Part shown: piece after piece, positions 1 through 10,317 of the stretch
How positions within the stretch are numbered: position 1 is the stretch's first letter
Layout of the letters: each line of letters starts with the position of its first letter
DNA from: Bifidobacterium thermophilum
GTDB taxonomy: Bacteria > Actinomycetota > Actinomycetes > Actinomycetales > Bifidobacteriaceae
DNA length: 64,000 nt
Assembly (NCBI GenBank): GCA_000741495.1
Contig: JGZV01000001.1
Location: 186,001 to 250,000 of the forward strand
Direction of reading: 5' to 3'
Notes under the pieces: model-generated
The model's input: only the letters and a program-made list of their open reading frames with translations
Told to the model about the DNA's origin: nothing
Databases searched by the model: none
Made by a program: the position numbers and the translations under genes

Positions 1-1307
1 AGGTAGCGCTGTTCGGTCGGAATCTTCGCTTGCTCGAGCAGCTGCTCGACCTCCTGGCTGTCAGGCTTGTCACCATCCCAGTTGAAACCGGTGTGGCGCT
101 TGTCGATGGAACGCATCGCCTTGCCAAGGGACTCTTGGAAGTTGCCGCCCAACGCCATGGCTTCACCCACGGATTTCATGGACGTGGTCAGCGTGGTGTC
201 GGCACCCGGGAACTTCTCGAACGCGAAACGCGGCACCTTGGTGACCACGTAGTCGATAGTCGGTTCAAAAGAGGCCGGCGTAGACTTCGTGATATCGTTC
301 TGGATTTCGTCAAGCGTATACCCCAGAGCAAGCTTCGTGGCGATTTTAGCGATCGGGAAGCCCGTGGCTTTCGACGCGAGCGCGGAAGAACGGGAGACAC
401 GCGGATTCATTTCGATGACGATGATGCGGCCGGTCTTGGGGTGGATGGCGAACTGGATGTTGCAGCCGCCCGTGTCAACGCCCACACCACGGATGATGGC
501 GATACCGATGTCACGCAGCTTCTGGTATTCACGGTCGGTCAGTGTGAAGGATGGCGCCACAGTGATGGAATCGCCGGTGTGCACGCCGACCGGATCGACA
601 TTCTCAATCGGGCAGACGACCACCACGTTATCTTTGCGGTCGCGCATCAGTTCGAGCTCGAATTCCTTCCAGCCTTCGATGCCTTCCTCGAGCAACACCT
701 CGTCGGTCGGGGAATAATGCAGACCGGCACCGGCGATACGGTGCAGCTCTTCCTCGTTATGGGCGATGCCTGAGCCCAAACCGCCCATGGTGAAAGACGG
801 TCGGACAACAATCGGGTATCCGAGTTCTGCGACGATATCATCGACTTCCTTCATGGAATGGGCGATGGCGGAGCGAGCCGATTCAGCGCCGCAACTGTCG
901 ACGACTTTCTTGAACAGTTCACGATCCTCACCACGGTCGATGGCTTCGAGGGACGCACCGATGAGCTCGACATGGTACTTGTCGAGGATTCCCGCCTCAC
1001 CGAGCGCGACAGCCGCGTTCAACGCGGTCTGGCCGCCGAGGGTCGGCAGCAGTGCGTCAGGACGTTCCTTGGCAATGATCTTCTCGAGAATCGGAGTGGC
1101 GATCGGCTCGATATACGTGGCATCCGCCATCTCCGGATCGGTCATGATGGTCGCCGGGTTGGAGTTGACGAGGATGACGCGAATGCCTTCTTCGCGCAGC
1201 ACGCGGCACGCCTGAGTGCCGGAGTAGTCGAATTCGGCGGCCTGCCCGATGACGATCGGGCCGGAGCCGATAACCATGACGGATTTGATGTCGGTGCGCT
1301 TAGGCAT
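1..1307 (-). CDS. carB: Carbamoyl phosphate synthase large subunit, N-terminal part (runs off the window)
   Basis: The large subunit makes carbamoyl phosphate from bicarbonate, ATP and ammonia delivered by CarA, feeding arginine and pyrimidine synthesis in the cytosol. Only about the first 435 codons are present; the C-terminal half lies beyond base 1. The start reads [21 protein letters not shown], the usual N-terminus with a glycine-rich ATP-grasp-type nucleotide-binding start. The ATG (complement of 1305-1307) overlaps the 3' end of carA by 8 nt and is preceded by GGAGGAAAA, so the two are translationally coupled. It is the last gene seen of an efp-nusB-carA-carB run. Identification is firm; completeness cannot be judged. 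Confidence 0.95.
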   Translation of the reverse strand, partial: MPKRTDIKSVMVIGSGPIVIGQAAEFDYSGTQACRVLREEGIRVILVNSNPATIMTDPEMADATYIEPIATPILEKIIAKERPDALLPTLGGQTALNAAVALGEAGILDKYHVELIGASLEAIDRGEDRELFKKVVDSCGAESARSAIAHSMKEVDDIVAELGYPIVVRPSFTMGGLGSGIAHNEEELHRIAGAGLHYSPTDEVLLEEGIEGWKEFELELMRDRKDNVVVVCPIENVDPVGVHTGDSITVAPSFTLTDREYQKLRDIGIAIIRGVGVDTGGCNIQFAIHPKTGRIIVIEMNPRVSRSSALASKATGFPIAKIATKLALGYTLDEIQNDITKSTPASFEPTIDYVVTKVPRFAFEKFPGADTTLTTSMKSVGEAMALGGNFQESLGKAMRSIDKRHTGFNWDGDKPDSQEVEQLLEQAKIPTEQRY

Positions 1308-2520
1308 GGGCGTTTTCCTCCTTGGCGGAACGCATGAGCTCAACAAAACGGTCGAAGAGATAGGCAGCATCATGCGGGCCGGCCGCGGCCTCGGGATGGT
1401 ACTGCACCGAGAACGCCGGAATATCCACGCATTGCAGGCCTTCAACAACGTTATCGTTCAAATCGACGTGGGAGACGAACACCTTGCCGTACTTGCCGTT
1501 GTCGAATGGCGCATCCACGCGTTCGCCAATCGGCGCATCAACCGCAAAACCATGGTTGTGCGCGGTGATTTCAACTTTGCCTGTCGTCACATCCTTGACC
1601 GGCTGGTTCACGCCGCGATGACCGAACTTGAGTTTGTATGTGCCGAATCCGAGCGCTCTGCCGAGCAGCTGGTTGCCGAAGCATATGCCGAAGAACGGAT
1701 AGCCCGCGTCCAACACTTGACGGAGCAGATTGACTTCGGGGTCGGCCTGTTCCGGATCGCCCGGACCGTTGGAGAAGAACACGCCATCAGGATTGAGCGA
1801 CTTGAGCTGCTCAAACGTGATGGTTGACGGCACGACATGCACGCGGCAGCCGCGTTCGGCCATACGATGTGGTGTCATACCTTTGATACCCAGATCAACG
1901 GCGGCGACGGTGAACAGTGGTTCTTTGCCCTCATACTCCCCGCACGGCTCAATCGTGTAGGTGCGTTCGGTGCTGACCTCGTCGTACAGGCTCATGCCTT
2001 TCATCTGCGGGATTCCACGCACTTCGTCAAGCATTGACGACACGGTGCGTGTTTTACCTGTCCCTGCATCAATCAGACCTTCGCCTGAGAAGATGCCAGC
2101 GCGCATGACACCCGCGGAACGCAAATGGCGTACCAACTTGCGGGTGTCGATGTGGCTGATGCCGACGATACCGTTGTCGGACAAATCGTCGTCAAGACTG
2201 CCTGTTGCGCGCCAGTTGCTCACATTCGGACTGGGGTCGCGCACGACGTATCCGGCGACCCAGATACGGGAGGATTCCGGGTCCTCCTTGTTGATTCCGG
2301 TGTTTCCGATATGCGGGAACGTCTGTACCACAATCTGGCGATCGTAGCTGGGGTCTGTCAACGTCTCCTGATATCCGGTCATGCCGGTTGTGAAGACGAT
2401 TTCCCCGTGGGTCGTACCGATTGCGCCGTAAGGCTCACCGACATACAATTGCCCGTCTTCAAGGACAAGGACTGCGTCTTCAAGTGAGAAATCCACGGCT
2501 TCGGAATCGTTCTGGTTCAC
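1300..2520 (-). CDS. carA: Carbamoyl phosphate synthase small (glutaminase) subunit
   Basis: It hydrolyses glutamine and channels ammonia to CarB. The 406-residue protein has the small-subunit N-terminal domain followed by a class I glutamine amidotransferase domain. The nucleophile Cys sits in [12 protein letters not shown], and the His/Glu pair is in [13 protein letters not shown] near the C-terminus. I placed the start at the GTG at 2520 because the AAGGGGG ribosome site lies 5 nt upstream of it. A TTG one codon earlier (2523) would be only 2 nt away. The gene follows nusB after about 78 nt and overlaps carB. Length is normal for the family. Confidence 0.95.
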   Translation of the reverse strand: MNQNDSEAVDFSLEDAVLVLEDGQLYVGEPYGAIGTTHGEIVFTTGMTGYQETLTDPSYDRQIVVQTFPHIGNTGINKEDPESSRIWVAGYVVRDPSPNVSNWRATGSLDDDLSDNGIVGISHIDTRKLVRHLRSAGVMRAGIFSGEGLIDAGTGKTRTVSSMLDEVRGIPQMKGMSLYDEVSTERTYTIEPCGEYEGKEPLFTVAAVDLGIKGMTPHRMAERGCRVHVVPSTITFEQLKSLNPDGVFFSNGPGDPEQADPEVNLLRQVLDAGYPFFGICFGNQLLGRALGFGTYKLKFGHRGVNQPVKDVTTGKVEITAHNHGFAVDAPIGERVDAPFDNGKYGKVFVSHVDLNDNVVEGLQCVDIPAFSVQYHPEAAAGPHDAAYLFDRFVELMRSAKEENAHA

Positions 2521-2598
2521 CAAAACCCCCTTATTCTATGGGTATTCGTACCAAGGATACCGGCCGGCTGGGACTCTCACACCGGCCGATGTCCGATG

Positions 2599-3213
2599 TC
2601 AGTTCGTCGTGTGCTGGTCTTGTGGCGATTCTTGCTGCGAATCGACCGGTCCGTCCGGCCGATCGGGAACTTCCGGAACGCCATCCCCGGAAGCATCGTC
2701 GGCCCCGTCCGATTCTGCAGGCGGATCACCGGCTTGGTCTGTCGATGCCGCCAATGCTTGTGCCTGCTCATCTTCACGTTGCTTGGCGAGTTCGGCTTGA
2801 TGGGCCAAATGCTCATCTTTGACGGAGCAGATAGCGCTGAGCAGACCGTGGATGAAGGATGTCGAGCTTTCATCGCTTAACGTCTTGGCAAGACTGATAG
2901 CCTCGTCGATGGCGACTTTGTCCGGCACGTCGTCGTTGTACAGGATCTCCCATGCGGCGATGCGCAGTACGTTGCGATCGACCACTGCCATACGTTTGAC
3001 TTTCCAGCCGGTGGAATGTTCGTCGAGCAGATGGTCGATTTCACCGCGATGCTCGGCGACGCCACGGACAATGTCGATAGCGTAATCAGGAAGCGGCGTC
3101 TGGGTGCCCGGATTGGCGATGCGCTCAGCAAGAAGGGACAGGATATCCTGTCCCTTCTCGTCCGCTTCGTACAACGTGTTCAGAGCCCTCTTGCGGGCGG
3201 TGGAACGTGCCAT
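2599..3213 (-). CDS. nusB: Transcription antitermination factor NusB with acidic C-terminal tail
   Basis: NusB binds boxA RNA with NusE (S10) and promotes antitermination of rRNA operons. Residues 1 to about 140 form the all-helical NusB fold, with the recognisable ARSTARKRALNTLYEAD start and the VVDRNVLRIAAWEILY and VAIDEAISLAKTLSDE helices. Residues from about 145 to 204 are a low-complexity tail rich in Asp, Glu, Gln and Pro, absent from the roughly 140-residue E. coli protein. It lies 20 nt downstream of efp, the common actinobacterial efp-nusB pair, and leads into carA. The tail is probably disordered; its role is unknown. Confidence 0.93.
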   Translation of the reverse strand: MARSTARKRALNTLYEADEKGQDILSLLAERIANPGTQTPLPDYAIDIVRGVAEHRGEIDHLLDEHSTGWKVKRMAVVDRNVLRIAAWEILYNDDVPDKVAIDEAISLAKTLSDESSTSFIHGLLSAICSVKDEHLAHQAELAKQREDEQAQALAASTDQAGDPPAESDGADDASGDGVPEVPDRPDGPVDSQQESPQDQHTTN

Positions 3214-3233
3214 GAAGCCTCAAATCCTCGCTC

Positions 3234-3797
3234 TCAGTTCTCACGACCGAGGTAGGAGCCGTCGCGCGTGTCGACCTTGACCTTCTCGCCTTCGTTGATG
3301 AACAGCGGAACCTGGATTTCAGCACCGGTCTCAACGGTCGCAGGCTTGGTGCCAGCGTTGGAGCGGTTGCCCTGCAGGCCCGGCTCGGTGTGCGTGATGG
3401 TCAGGATGACGGATGCCGGCAATTCGACGCTCAGCGGGGTGCCGTCATGGAAGCTCACGATGCAGTCGGTGCCTTCGAGCAGGTACTTGCTCTGGTCGCC
3501 GATAAGCGCCTTGGGGATCATGATCTGATCGTACGTGGTCATATCCATGAACACGTAGTTGTCGCCATCCTCATAGGAGTACTGCAGAGTGCGGTTGTCA
3601 ACGGTTTCGAATTCCATCTTCATGCCGGCATTGAAGGTCTTGTCGACGATCTTGCCCGAAAGCACGTTCTTGATGGTGGTGCGCACGAAAGCGGGTCCCT
3701 TGCCCGGCTTGACGTGCTGGAACTTTATGACCTGCCACAGCTGGCCGTCGAGATTCAGAACAGAGCCGTTCTTGATGTCATTGGTAGTTTGTGCCAC
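3234..3797 (-). CDS. efp: Elongation factor P
   Basis: EF-P relieves ribosomes stalled at polyproline stretches. The 187-residue protein has the KOW-like N-terminal domain and two OB domains, ending in [13 protein letters not shown]. The tip loop reads KPGKGPAF; actinobacterial EF-Ps with this loop are known to work with an unmodified lysine, and no epm modification gene is near. The start is GTG at 3797, with AGGTG about 8 nt upstream. An AT-rich stretch around 3850 with a CATAAT hexamer on the minus strand could be the promoter, but no good -35 is seen. It heads the efp-nusB-carAB run. Confidence 0.95.
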   Translation of the reverse strand: MAQTTNDIKNGSVLNLDGQLWQVIKFQHVKPGKGPAFVRTTIKNVLSGKIVDKTFNAGMKMEFETVDNRTLQYSYEDGDNYVFMDMTTYDQIMIPKALIGDQSKYLLEGTDCIVSFHDGTPLSVELPASVILTITHTEPGLQGNRSNAGTKPATVETGAEIQVPLFINEGEKVKVDTRDGSYLGREN

Positions 3798-3969
3798 GTG
3801 TATTCACCTATTCTTCAGTTACTTGAGGCAATACAAAAAATGCCTTGCCTATTATGCCACAACGAGTTGACCGGGAAACCGGCGCGATTCATCTTGCTGA
3901 CTGGTTGGCGTCGTATCCTGCCACAAGTATCGTCACCGGAGATGACGCGTGTCTTGTGTCGGTTATGTT

Positions 3970-5016
3970 TTAGAAGGCGGACGGGCCTTGTCCTGCGACG
4001 AGGAAGGATTCGTCGATATCCGCGATTCGGGACACACCAGCCGAGTTCATGGTGTGAGCGAGTTCATCGGTGATGCGCTCAATCATGTTCGCAATGCCGT
4101 CTTCTCCCCCAGCGGCCGCCGCCCACTGAATCGGCCGTCCCAAACCGACCGCATTCGCGCCAAGCGCCAAGGCGCGGAACACATCGCCGCCGGTGCGGAT
4201 GCCCGTGTCGGCGAAAATCTCAACATCAGGTCCGAGTGCGCGGCGGATACGCGGCAGAGCGTATGCCACCGGCACGACGCCGTCAACCTGGCGTCGCCCA
4301 TGATTGGACACCATCACGCCGGCTGCGCCTGCGTTCATGGCGGTCACGGCATCCTCGGGTCGCATCACGCCTTTGACGTATACGGGAAGTCCCGAAATCT
4401 CCTTGAGCCACTGGATGTCCTTCGGTGTGATGGATGTCGCGAGATTGAGCGTCCAATCGGTCATATGCATCTTCGGGAAATTGCCGCTTGCCCCTTCCCA
4501 CGTGCCGTCGATGCCGTTACGGAATCCGAAGTCGCGACGATATCCCGGGCAGTCCAGTGTCAGCATCAGCGCTTTGGCGCCGGCTGCCACGGACCGTTCC
4601 ACGAAACTTTCCGACACCTTACGATTGTCGAACAAGTAGACCTGCTGCCACCAATCGCCTTGCGCCTGAGCTGAGAAATGCTCGACAGGTTCGGATGCAT
4701 TGGTCGGATAGACAATGAAGCTGCCGGCACGATGCATGCCGTTTTGTGACGTGATTTCACCATTCTTGCTGGCAAGACGATGGTATGCGGTCGGGGCGCC
4801 GAACACCGGGGTGGCGATGGTGCGTCCGCCTACCGTGACAGATGTGTCGATTTCGGCGACGTTATGGAACATTCTCGGCAGGATGCCGTATCGGCGCCAT
4901 GCCAACGTATCAATATCATGCTGACCTCCGTCGATGTCGGCGTTACCGTCTTCGTATTGCAGGCCGGCTGCGGTCATATGTGCCGTAGCTTGTGCGTGAA
5001 TGGCGTTCCAATCCAT
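3970..5016 (-). CDS. FMN-dependent alpha-hydroxy-acid oxidoreductase (lactate oxidase/LldD type)
   Basis: The family oxidises L-2-hydroxy acids such as lactate with FMN, passing electrons to oxygen or a quinone. The 348-residue protein is a TIM-barrel with the hallmark active-site motif SNHGRRQVDG (catalytic His, substrate-binding Arg), a preceding PVYVKGVM containing the FMN-contacting Lys, and DTGIRTGGDVFRALALGA for phosphate binding. The canonical SNHGGRQLD is altered to SNHGRRQVD. Start ATG has AGAGGACAAC just upstream. The gene is monocistronic, between tuf and efp. Whether it is an oxidase (making peroxide) or a dehydrogenase cannot be read from sequence; isopentenyl-diphosphate isomerase type 2 is a more distant relative and less likely. 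Confidence 0.85.
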   Translation of the reverse strand: MDWNAIHAQATAHMTAAGLQYEDGNADIDGGQHDIDTLAWRRYGILPRMFHNVAEIDTSVTVGGRTIATPVFGAPTAYHRLASKNGEITSQNGMHRAGSFIVYPTNASEPVEHFSAQAQGDWWQQVYLFDNRKVSESFVERSVAAGAKALMLTLDCPGYRRDFGFRNGIDGTWEGASGNFPKMHMTDWTLNLATSITPKDIQWLKEISGLPVYVKGVMRPEDAVTAMNAGAAGVMVSNHGRRQVDGVVPVAYALPRIRRALGPDVEIFADTGIRTGGDVFRALALGANAVGLGRPIQWAAAAGGEDGIANMIERITDELAHTMNSAGVSRIADIDESFLVAGQGPSAF

Positions 5017-5148
5017 GTCGTTGTCCTCTCCGGTTGATTCGTTATGCCGACGGTGCGGAATCCTGCCGTCTTCTATGGCCGTGTAGTGGGAACCTTAGAT
5101 GCTGGGGATGAAGTGTCGGCAGGACGTTCCGGGATACGGCCGGCATGA

Positions 5149-5169
5149 GTTATCGCTTGTTTCGATAAC
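5149..5169. promoter_or_regulatory. Inverted repeat upstream of the hydroxy-acid oxidoreductase
   Basis: Arms GTTATCG and CGATAAC are perfect and separated by CTTGTTT. It lies about 135 nt upstream of the start at 5016, inside the 230-nt region that should hold that gene's promoter. An operator is possible; no regulator gene is adjacent. Confidence 0.3.
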
Positions 5170-5242
5170 GGGTATTCGGGGGCGTTGATACGCTTGGAAG
5201 ATGGAATGGTGACCAGCACAAGCAGACATGGACATGGTAACG

Positions 5243-5275
5243 AAAAACGCCCCTGAGGATAACCTCAGGGGCGTT
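5243..5275 (-). terminator. Rho-independent terminator of the str operon (after tuf)
   Basis: A 13-bp perfect GC-rich stem (AACGCCCCTGAGG with its complement, 3-nt loop) is followed on the minus strand by a run of five T. It lies 43 nt after the tuf stop codon. Confidence 0.85.
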
Positions 5276-5317
5276 CACGCTAGGTTAGCGTATCAGGAAG
5301 TACCTGCGATGCGCAGA

Positions 5318-6517
5318 CTACTCGATGACCTTGGTCACACGACCGGAGCCAACGGTGTGGCCGCCTTCACGCACTGCGAAGGTCAGGCCCTCTTCCATGG
5401 CGACCGGCTGGATCAGCTCGACCGTGAAGGTCGCGTGATCGCCAGGCTGAACCATCTCAACGCCTTCCGGCAGAGTGATCACGCCGGTGACGTCGGTGGT
5501 GCGGAAGTAGAACTGCGGACGGTAGTTCGAGAAGAACGGCGAGTGACGGCCGCCCTCGTCCTTGGTCAGGACGTAGACTTCGCCCTCGAACTTGTGGTGC
5601 GGGGTCACGGTGCCCGGAGCAGCCACAACCTGGCCACGCTCGACCTGGTCGCGGTTGATGCCACGGAGCAGCAGGCCGGTGTTGTCGCCAGCCTCGGCCT
5701 CGTCCATCTGCTTGTGGAAGGTCTCGATGGAGGTGACGGTGGTGGTCTGGGTGTCGCGCAGGCCGACGATCTCCACGTTGGAGTTCACCGGGAGCTTACC
5801 GCGCTCAACACGACCGGTCACCACGGTGCCACGGCCGGAGATGGTGAAGACATCTTCGATCGGCATCAGGAACGGCTTGTCGAGATCGTGGACCGGGGTC
5901 GGGATGTACTCGTCGACGGCATCCATAAGATCCTTGACGGTCTGGACCCACTTCTCGTGATCCGGAGCGTCATCGTGCAGGGCGCCGTACGCGGAGGTAC
6001 GGATGACCGGGCAGTCACGATCGAAGCCGTTCTCGTCGAGGAGGTCACGGACCTCTTCCTCAACGAGGTCGATCAGCTCTTCGTCGTCAACCATATCGCA
6101 CTTGTTCAGAGCGACCAAGATGCGCGGCACGCCGACCTGACGAGCGAGCAGCACGTGCTCGCGGGTCTGAGCCATCGGGCCGTCGGTGGCGGCCACAACG
6201 AGGATGGCGCCATCCATCTGAGCAGCGCCGGTGATCATGTTCTTCACGAAGTCGGCGTGGCCCGGGCAGTCCACGTGAGCGTAGTGACGCTTCGCGGTCT
6301 GGTACTCGATGTGGGCGATGTTGATGGTGATACCACGCTGCTTCTCTTCAGGAGCGGCGTCGATCTGGTCGAAGTCATATTCCGGGTTGAGATCCGGGAA
6401 CTCTTCGTGCAGCACCTTGGAGATGGCGGCGGTCAGGGTCGTCTTGCCGTGATCGACGTGGCCGATGGTGCCGATGTTAACGTGCGGCTTAGTACGCTCG
6501 TACTTTTCCTTTGCCAT
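5318..6517 (-). CDS. tuf: Translation elongation factor Tu
   Basis: EF-Tu delivers aminoacyl-tRNA to the ribosomal A site as a GTP complex. The 399-residue protein carries the G1 motif [17 protein letters not shown] (G3) and NKCD (G4), and ends GRVTKVIE. The start [13 protein letters not shown] is set by the ATG at 6517 with AGGAGGACA just upstream; the frame is open 18 codons further but without support. It is the last gene of rpsL-rpsG-fusA-tuf and has its own strong terminator. A 172-nt gap with a hairpin separates it from fusA, so its transcript level could be set separately. Confidence 0.98.
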   Translation of the reverse strand: MAKEKYERTKPHVNIGTIGHVDHGKTTLTAAISKVLHEEFPDLNPEYDFDQIDAAPEEKQRGITINIAHIEYQTAKRHYAHVDCPGHADFVKNMITGAAQMDGAILVVAATDGPMAQTREHVLLARQVGVPRILVALNKCDMVDDEELIDLVEEEVRDLLDENGFDRDCPVIRTSAYGALHDDAPDHEKWVQTVKDLMDAVDEYIPTPVHDLDKPFLMPIEDVFTISGRGTVVTGRVERGKLPVNSNVEIVGLRDTQTTTVTSIETFHKQMDEAEAGDNTGLLLRGINRDQVERGQVVAAPGTVTPHHKFEGEVYVLTKDEGGRHSPFFSNYRPQFYFRTTDVTGVITLPEGVEMVQPGDHATFTVELIQPVAMEEGLTFAVREGGHTVGSGRVTKVIE

Positions 6518-6622
6518 GTGTGTCCTCCTGGACGTCTCGTAGTTTGCCAGCGCGATCTTCGCGCTAAGCACTCGCTACATATTTACTGGGTTTCTGGGTT
6601 GTGTGCCACATCAGAGCCCGAA

Positions 6623-6658
6623 CCCAGTCAACGCTAGTCTATTCTAGCGCTGACTGGG
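6623..6658 (-). other. Hairpin in the fusA-tuf intergenic region
   Basis: Near-perfect 15-bp arms (CCCAGTCA-CGCTAG type) with a short AT loop lie 32 nt after the fusA stop. No T-run follows, so it is more likely an RNA-processing or partial-attenuation structure than a full terminator. Confidence 0.4.
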
Positions 6659-6689
6659 GGACAGGGCAAGTCCAATGTGGCTCAGTGTG

Positions 6690-8819
6690 TCACTCGCCGC
6701 GCTGGGCCTTGATGATCTCGTCGGAGACGGCCTTCGGGACCTCTGCGTACGAGTCCATCTGCATGGTGAACATGGCGCGACCCTGCGTCTTGGAGCGCAG
6801 ATCGCCGATGTAACCGAACATCTCGGACAGCGGGACCTTCGCGTCGATGACCTTGACACCGGTGGCGTCGGTCATCGACTGGATGGAGCCGCGGCGGGAG
6901 TTCAGGTCGCCCATCACGTCGCCCATGTACTCTTCCGGCGTGCGGACTTCCACGGCCATGATCGGTTCGAGGATGACCGGCTTGGCCTTCGGAGCGGCTT
7001 CCTTGAAGCACATGGAGCCGGCGATCTTGAACGCCATTTCCGAGGAATCGACATCGTGGGTCTGACCATCGGTGACGGTCGCCTTGACGCCGACCACCGG
7101 GAAGCCGGCGAGTACGCCGGACTGCATGGCTTCCTGGACACCAGCATCGATTGCCGGGATGAACTCCTTGGTGATGTGGCCGCCGGTGACCTCGTTGACG
7201 AACTCGTAGGTCTTGCCGGAAGCCGGATCGATCGGCTCGAAGTTCATGAGCACCTTTGCGAACTGGCCGGAACCACCAGTCTGCTTCTTGTGCGTGTACT
7301 CCTGGTTCATGACGGCCTTGCGGATGGTCTCGCGATACGCGACCTGCGGCTTGCCGACATTCGCCTCGACCTTGAACTCGCGACGCATACGGTCGACGAT
7401 GATGTCGAGCTGAAGCTCACCCATGCCGGAGATCAGCGTCTGGCCTGATTCTTCGTCGGTCTTGACGCGGAAGGTCGGATCCTCGTCGGAGAGCTTCGCC
7501 AGAGCGATGCTCATCTTCTCCTGATCGGCCTTGGTCTTCGGCTCCACAGCGACCTCAATCACCGGATCGGGGAAGGTCATGGAGGTCAGGGAGATCGGGT
7601 TCTTCTCATCGCACAGCGTATCGCCGGTCGTCACGTTCTTGAGGCCCACGAAGGTGTAGATGTTGCCGGCTTCTGCAGCGTCGACCGGGTTCTCCTTGTC
7701 GGCGTGCATCTGGAAGATCTTGCCGACGCGTTCCTTCTTGCCCTTGGTGGAGTCGAGCACCGAATCGCCGGGCTTGACCACGCCAGAGTAGACGCGCACG
7801 AACACGAGCTTGCCGTAGAACGGGTGGGTCGAGATCTTGAAGACCAGAGCCGAGAACGGGTCGTCCATAGTCGGCTTGCGGTCGATTTCGACGGACTCGT
7901 CGCCAGGCTTGAAGCCTTTGATCGCCGGGACGTCTTCAGGGCTCGGCAGGAAGTCGACGACTGCATCGAGCATCGGCTGCACGCCCTTATCCTTGAACGC
8001 GGAACCGCAGGTCACCGGGAAGGCTTCACGGGCGATGGTGAGCTTGCGAATCGCGGTACGGATCTCGTCCTCGGTCATTTCGCCGGTCTCGAGGTACTTC
8101 TCGAGCAGCTCCTCGTCGGTTTCTGCGCACGCGTCGAGCAGCTCGGCGCGGTACTGTTCCGCCTTGTCCTTGAGGTCATCCGGGATGTCGACAGTGTCGT
8201 AGTGGGCACCAAGATCGTCCTTGACGTCGTTCCAGACGTATGCCTTCATACGGACCAGGTCGACAACGCCGGCGAAGTCATTCTCAGCACCGATCGGCAG
8301 CTGGATGACGAGCGGCTTGACGCCGAGCTTGTCCTTGATGGTCTGCACGGAGTAGTAGAAATCTGCGCCGAGCTTATCCATCTTGTTGATGAAGCAGATA
8401 CGCGGGACCGAATACTTGTCAGCCTGACGCCACACGGTTTCAGACTGCGGTTCCACGCCTTCCTTGCCGTCGAAGACAGCAATGGCACCATCGAGCACGC
8501 GCAGGGAGCGCTCCACCTCTGCCGTGAAGTCCACGTGGCCAGGGGTATCGATGATGTTGATCTGGAACTGATCGTCCACGTCGTGGGTCTGACGATGCCA
8601 GAAGCAGGTGGTAGCGGCGGACTGAATGGTGATGCCGCGCTCCTGCTCCTGAGCCATGAAGTCCATCGTCGAAGCGCCATCGTGCGTCTCACCGATCTTG
8701 TAGTTCTTGCCGGTGTAGTACAGGATGCGTTCGGTGGTGGTAGTCTTACCGGCATCGATATGGGCCATGATGCCGATGTTGCGGACCTTATGCAGGTCGG
8801 AAAGCACGTCCAGTGCCAT
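6690..8819 (-). CDS. fusA: Translation elongation factor G
   Basis: EF-G is the GTPase that drives ribosomal translocation and, with RRF, recycling. The 709-residue protein has G1 AHIDAGKTT, switch region [10 protein letters not shown]3 DTPGHVDFT and G4 NKMDKLGA, followed by domains II to V (domain IV includes GGSGQFA). The ATG at 8819 has AAGGAACACTT upstream. It lies 33 nt after rpsG in the str operon. Length and motifs are normal for the canonical EF-G rather than EF-G2 or Tet(M)-like proteins. Confidence 0.98.
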   Translation of the reverse strand: MALDVLSDLHKVRNIGIMAHIDAGKTTTTERILYYTGKNYKIGETHDGASTMDFMAQEQERGITIQSAATTCFWHRQTHDVDDQFQINIIDTPGHVDFTAEVERSLRVLDGAIAVFDGKEGVEPQSETVWRQADKYSVPRICFINKMDKLGADFYYSVQTIKDKLGVKPLVIQLPIGAENDFAGVVDLVRMKAYVWNDVKDDLGAHYDTVDIPDDLKDKAEQYRAELLDACAETDEELLEKYLETGEMTEDEIRTAIRKLTIAREAFPVTCGSAFKDKGVQPMLDAVVDFLPSPEDVPAIKGFKPGDESVEIDRKPTMDDPFSALVFKISTHPFYGKLVFVRVYSGVVKPGDSVLDSTKGKKERVGKIFQMHADKENPVDAAEAGNIYTFVGLKNVTTGDTLCDEKNPISLTSMTFPDPVIEVAVEPKTKADQEKMSIALAKLSDEDPTFRVKTDEESGQTLISGMGELQLDIIVDRMRREFKVEANVGKPQVAYRETIRKAVMNQEYTHKKQTGGSGQFAKVLMNFEPIDPASGKTYEFVNEVTGGHITKEFIPAIDAGVQEAMQSGVLAGFPVVGVKATVTDGQTHDVDSSEMAFKIAGSMCFKEAAPKAKPVILEPIMAVEVRTPEEYMGDVMGDLNSRRGSIQSMTDATGVKVIDAKVPLSEMFGYIGDLRSKTQGRAMFTMQMDSYAEVPKAVSDEIIKAQRGE

Positions 8820-8852
8820 AAGTGTTCCTTAGCTCTTGTTCTCTTCGGTCAA

Positions 8853-9323
8853 TTACCAGCGGTAATGAGCGAACGCCTTGTTGGCCTCCGCCATCTTGTG
8901 GGTGTCCTCGCGACGCTTCACTGAAGCACCGAGACCGTTGGACGCGTCGAGAATCTCGTTGGCGAGGCGCTCGGCCATGGTCTTCTCGCGACGAGCGCGG
9001 GAGAAGTCGGTCAGCCAGCGCAGCGACAGCGTATTCGCGCGAGCAGGCTTCACCTCGACCGGGACCTGGTAGGTCGCACCGCCGACGCGGCGGGAACGGA
9101 CCTCGAGGCTCGGGCGAATGTTGTCGAGAGCGCGCTTGAGCACAGCCACCGGCTCCTGATCGGTCTTCTCCTTGACCATATCAAGAGCGGAATACACGAT
9201 GTCCTCAGCGATCGACTTCTTGCCGTCAAGCAGGATCTTGTTGATGAGCTGCGCCACAACGGTCGAACCGTAGATCGGATCGGGCAGCACCTGATGCTTC
9301 TTAGCGGGTCCTTTACGTGACAT
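8853..9323 (-). CDS. rpsG: 30S ribosomal protein S7
   Basis: S7 nucleates assembly of the 30S head and contacts the E-site tRNA. The 156-residue sequence starts [16 protein letters not shown] and contains the conserved [14 protein letters not shown] and [10 protein letters not shown] segments; it ends KAFAHYRW. It starts 5 nt after rpsL and precedes fusA. In other bacteria S7 represses its own operon mRNA by binding the rpsL-rpsG junction; here that junction is only 5 nt, so such a site would have to lie within coding sequence. Confidence 0.98.
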   Translation of the reverse strand: MSRKGPAKKHQVLPDPIYGSTVVAQLINKILLDGKKSIAEDIVYSALDMVKEKTDQEPVAVLKRALDNIRPSLEVRSRRVGGATYQVPVEVKPARANTLSLRWLTDFSRARREKTMAERLANEILDASNGLGASVKRREDTHKMAEANKAFAHYRW

Positions 9324-9328
9324 ATCTC

Positions 9329-9700
9329 TTACTTCGCCTTCTTTGCTCCGTACAGGGAACGACCCTGTTTGCGGTCCTTGACGCCCTGGGTATCAAGCGC
9401 GCCACGCACGATGTGGTAACGCACGCCCGGCAGATCCTTCACACGGCCGCCGCGCACGAGCACGATGGAGTGCTCCTGCAGGTTGTGGCCTTCGCCGGGG
9501 ATGTAGGCGGTGACTTCGATGCCCGAGCTCAGGCGCACACGAGCGACCTTACGCAGAGCCGAATTCGGCTTCTTCGGGGTAGTGGTATACACACGGGTGC
9601 ACACGCCGCGGCGCAGCGGGCTTCCCTTCAGGGCCAAAGTCTTGGACTTCTTCGGCTTGGCCTTACGTCCCTTGCGGACAAGTTGTTCAATCGTAGGCAA
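9329..9700 (-). CDS. rpsL: 30S ribosomal protein S12
   Basis: S12 sits at the decoding centre and is the streptomycin-resistance locus. The 123-residue protein reads [13 protein letters not shown] with the conserved [16 protein letters not shown] and [12 protein letters not shown] segments. Lys43 and Lys88, whose substitution gives streptomycin resistance, are both the wild-type residue. The start codon is TTG at 9700, with GGAG 8 nt upstream. It is the first gene of the str operon, behind a long non-coding leader. Confidence 0.98.
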   Translation of the reverse strand: MPTIEQLVRKGRKAKPKKSKTLALKGSPLRRGVCTRVYTTTPKKPNSALRKVARVRLSSGIEVTAYIPGEGHNLQEHSIVLVRGGRVKDLPGVRYHIVRGALDTQGVKDRKQGRSLYGAKKAK

Positions 9701-9919
9701 CTTCAGTTCTCCGATTCATTGATTTCCTGTTCAGGTGAAGCCGCCACACTGCAGCCCCATGCATCCGTTGATCGGAGACAAGAAACAGCCACAGTCCACC
9801 GGCCCGATGGCCCGTCTTCCTCCTGCCGCCACGTTACCGCGCGCAATCTAGCGGATTCCGGGATATCCCAGCGCCCACGCCTGTTACATAAGGCACGCCG
9901 CTGGCACACACGAATTTCT

Positions 9920-9951
9920 ACTATATCATTCGCCGCTACTCGACACGCCAA
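9920..9951 (-). promoter_or_regulatory. Candidate promoter of the str operon
   Basis: On the minus strand a TATAGT hexamer (9920-9925) lies 20 nt from a TTGGCG (9946-9951), in an AT-rich patch about 220 nt before rpsL. The spacing is long for a standard promoter, so this is a suggestion only. Confidence 0.3.
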
Positions 9952-9985
9952 TATGACGAACGTCAACGGTACCGGCGCAAAACGA

Positions 9986-10028
9986 GGGTGGCCCCGGCGG
10001 ACTGTAATCAACACCGCCGGGGCCACCC
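9986..10028 (-). terminator. Strong hairpin terminator pointing to the minus strand
   Basis: A 15-bp perfect stem (GGGTGGCCCCGGCGG and its complement, 13-nt loop) is followed on the minus strand by TCGTTTTG. No known minus-strand gene lies between it and tRNA-His, which has its own terminator. It therefore argues for a transcript ending here, as proposed for the small gene at 10053-10193. Confidence 0.6.
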
Positions 10029-10052
10029 GAGTGGAAGGAGGAATCGTCATGT

Positions 10053-10193
10053 TCAACGCCGCGCCACCCTGCGCGGCAACCTAAACCTTGTGCCATCTTC
10101 CAGCACAACATATCGAGCGTGCCCTGCACGCCTGTTACGCCAGCTGGCTTCAGCGGCCCGGCTTACCATTGCCGTACTTCCCGTGCCGCACAT
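10053..10193 (-). CDS. Candidate small basic protein, 46 codons, unrecognised
   Basis: The reading frame begins MCGTGSTAMVSRAAEASW and ends TRFRLPRRVARR, strongly basic at the C-terminus. Support is contextual. AAAGGA lies 7 nt before the ATG at 10193. A perfect TATAAT sits on the same strand at 10312-10317. A strong terminator follows 25 nt after the stop. An alternative ATG two codons earlier (10199) would be only 1 nt from the ribosome site. I do not recognise a family. It could equally be a non-coding transcript of about 300 nt with a chance frame. Confidence 0.38.
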   Translation of the reverse strand: MCGTGSTAMVSRAAEASWRNRRAGHARYVVLEDGTRFRLPRRVARR

Positions 10194-10311
10194 GACCATT
10201 TCCTTTGCCTATATTCAATTATCGAAGGCGTTGCACCCGGCCCTCGCGAGCCTGTGCCTCGTTGGACCCCGACGACTGCTCGACTGAATCCAACTCCGGC
10301 CTTCACTTGTA

Positions 10312-10317
10312 ATTATA
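10312..10317 (-). promoter_or_regulatory. Perfect TATAAT -10 box on the minus strand
   Basis: The hexamer lies about 120 nt upstream of the candidate small gene at 10053-10193. No convincing -35 box is seen 16-18 nt further upstream. Confidence 0.35.

Noticed and set aside
5228..6637. 469-codon open frame on the plus strand opposite tuf
   Set aside because: It is the shadow of EF-Tu; high-GC codon bias keeps the opposite frame open, and it has no ribosome site or protein family features.
7704..8924. 406-codon open frame on the plus strand opposite fusA
   Set aside because: Shadow of EF-G, for the same reason.
9703..10056. 117-codon minus-strand frame upstream of rpsL
   Set aside because: It crosses the hairpin terminator and the likely str promoter and has no recognisable start signal.
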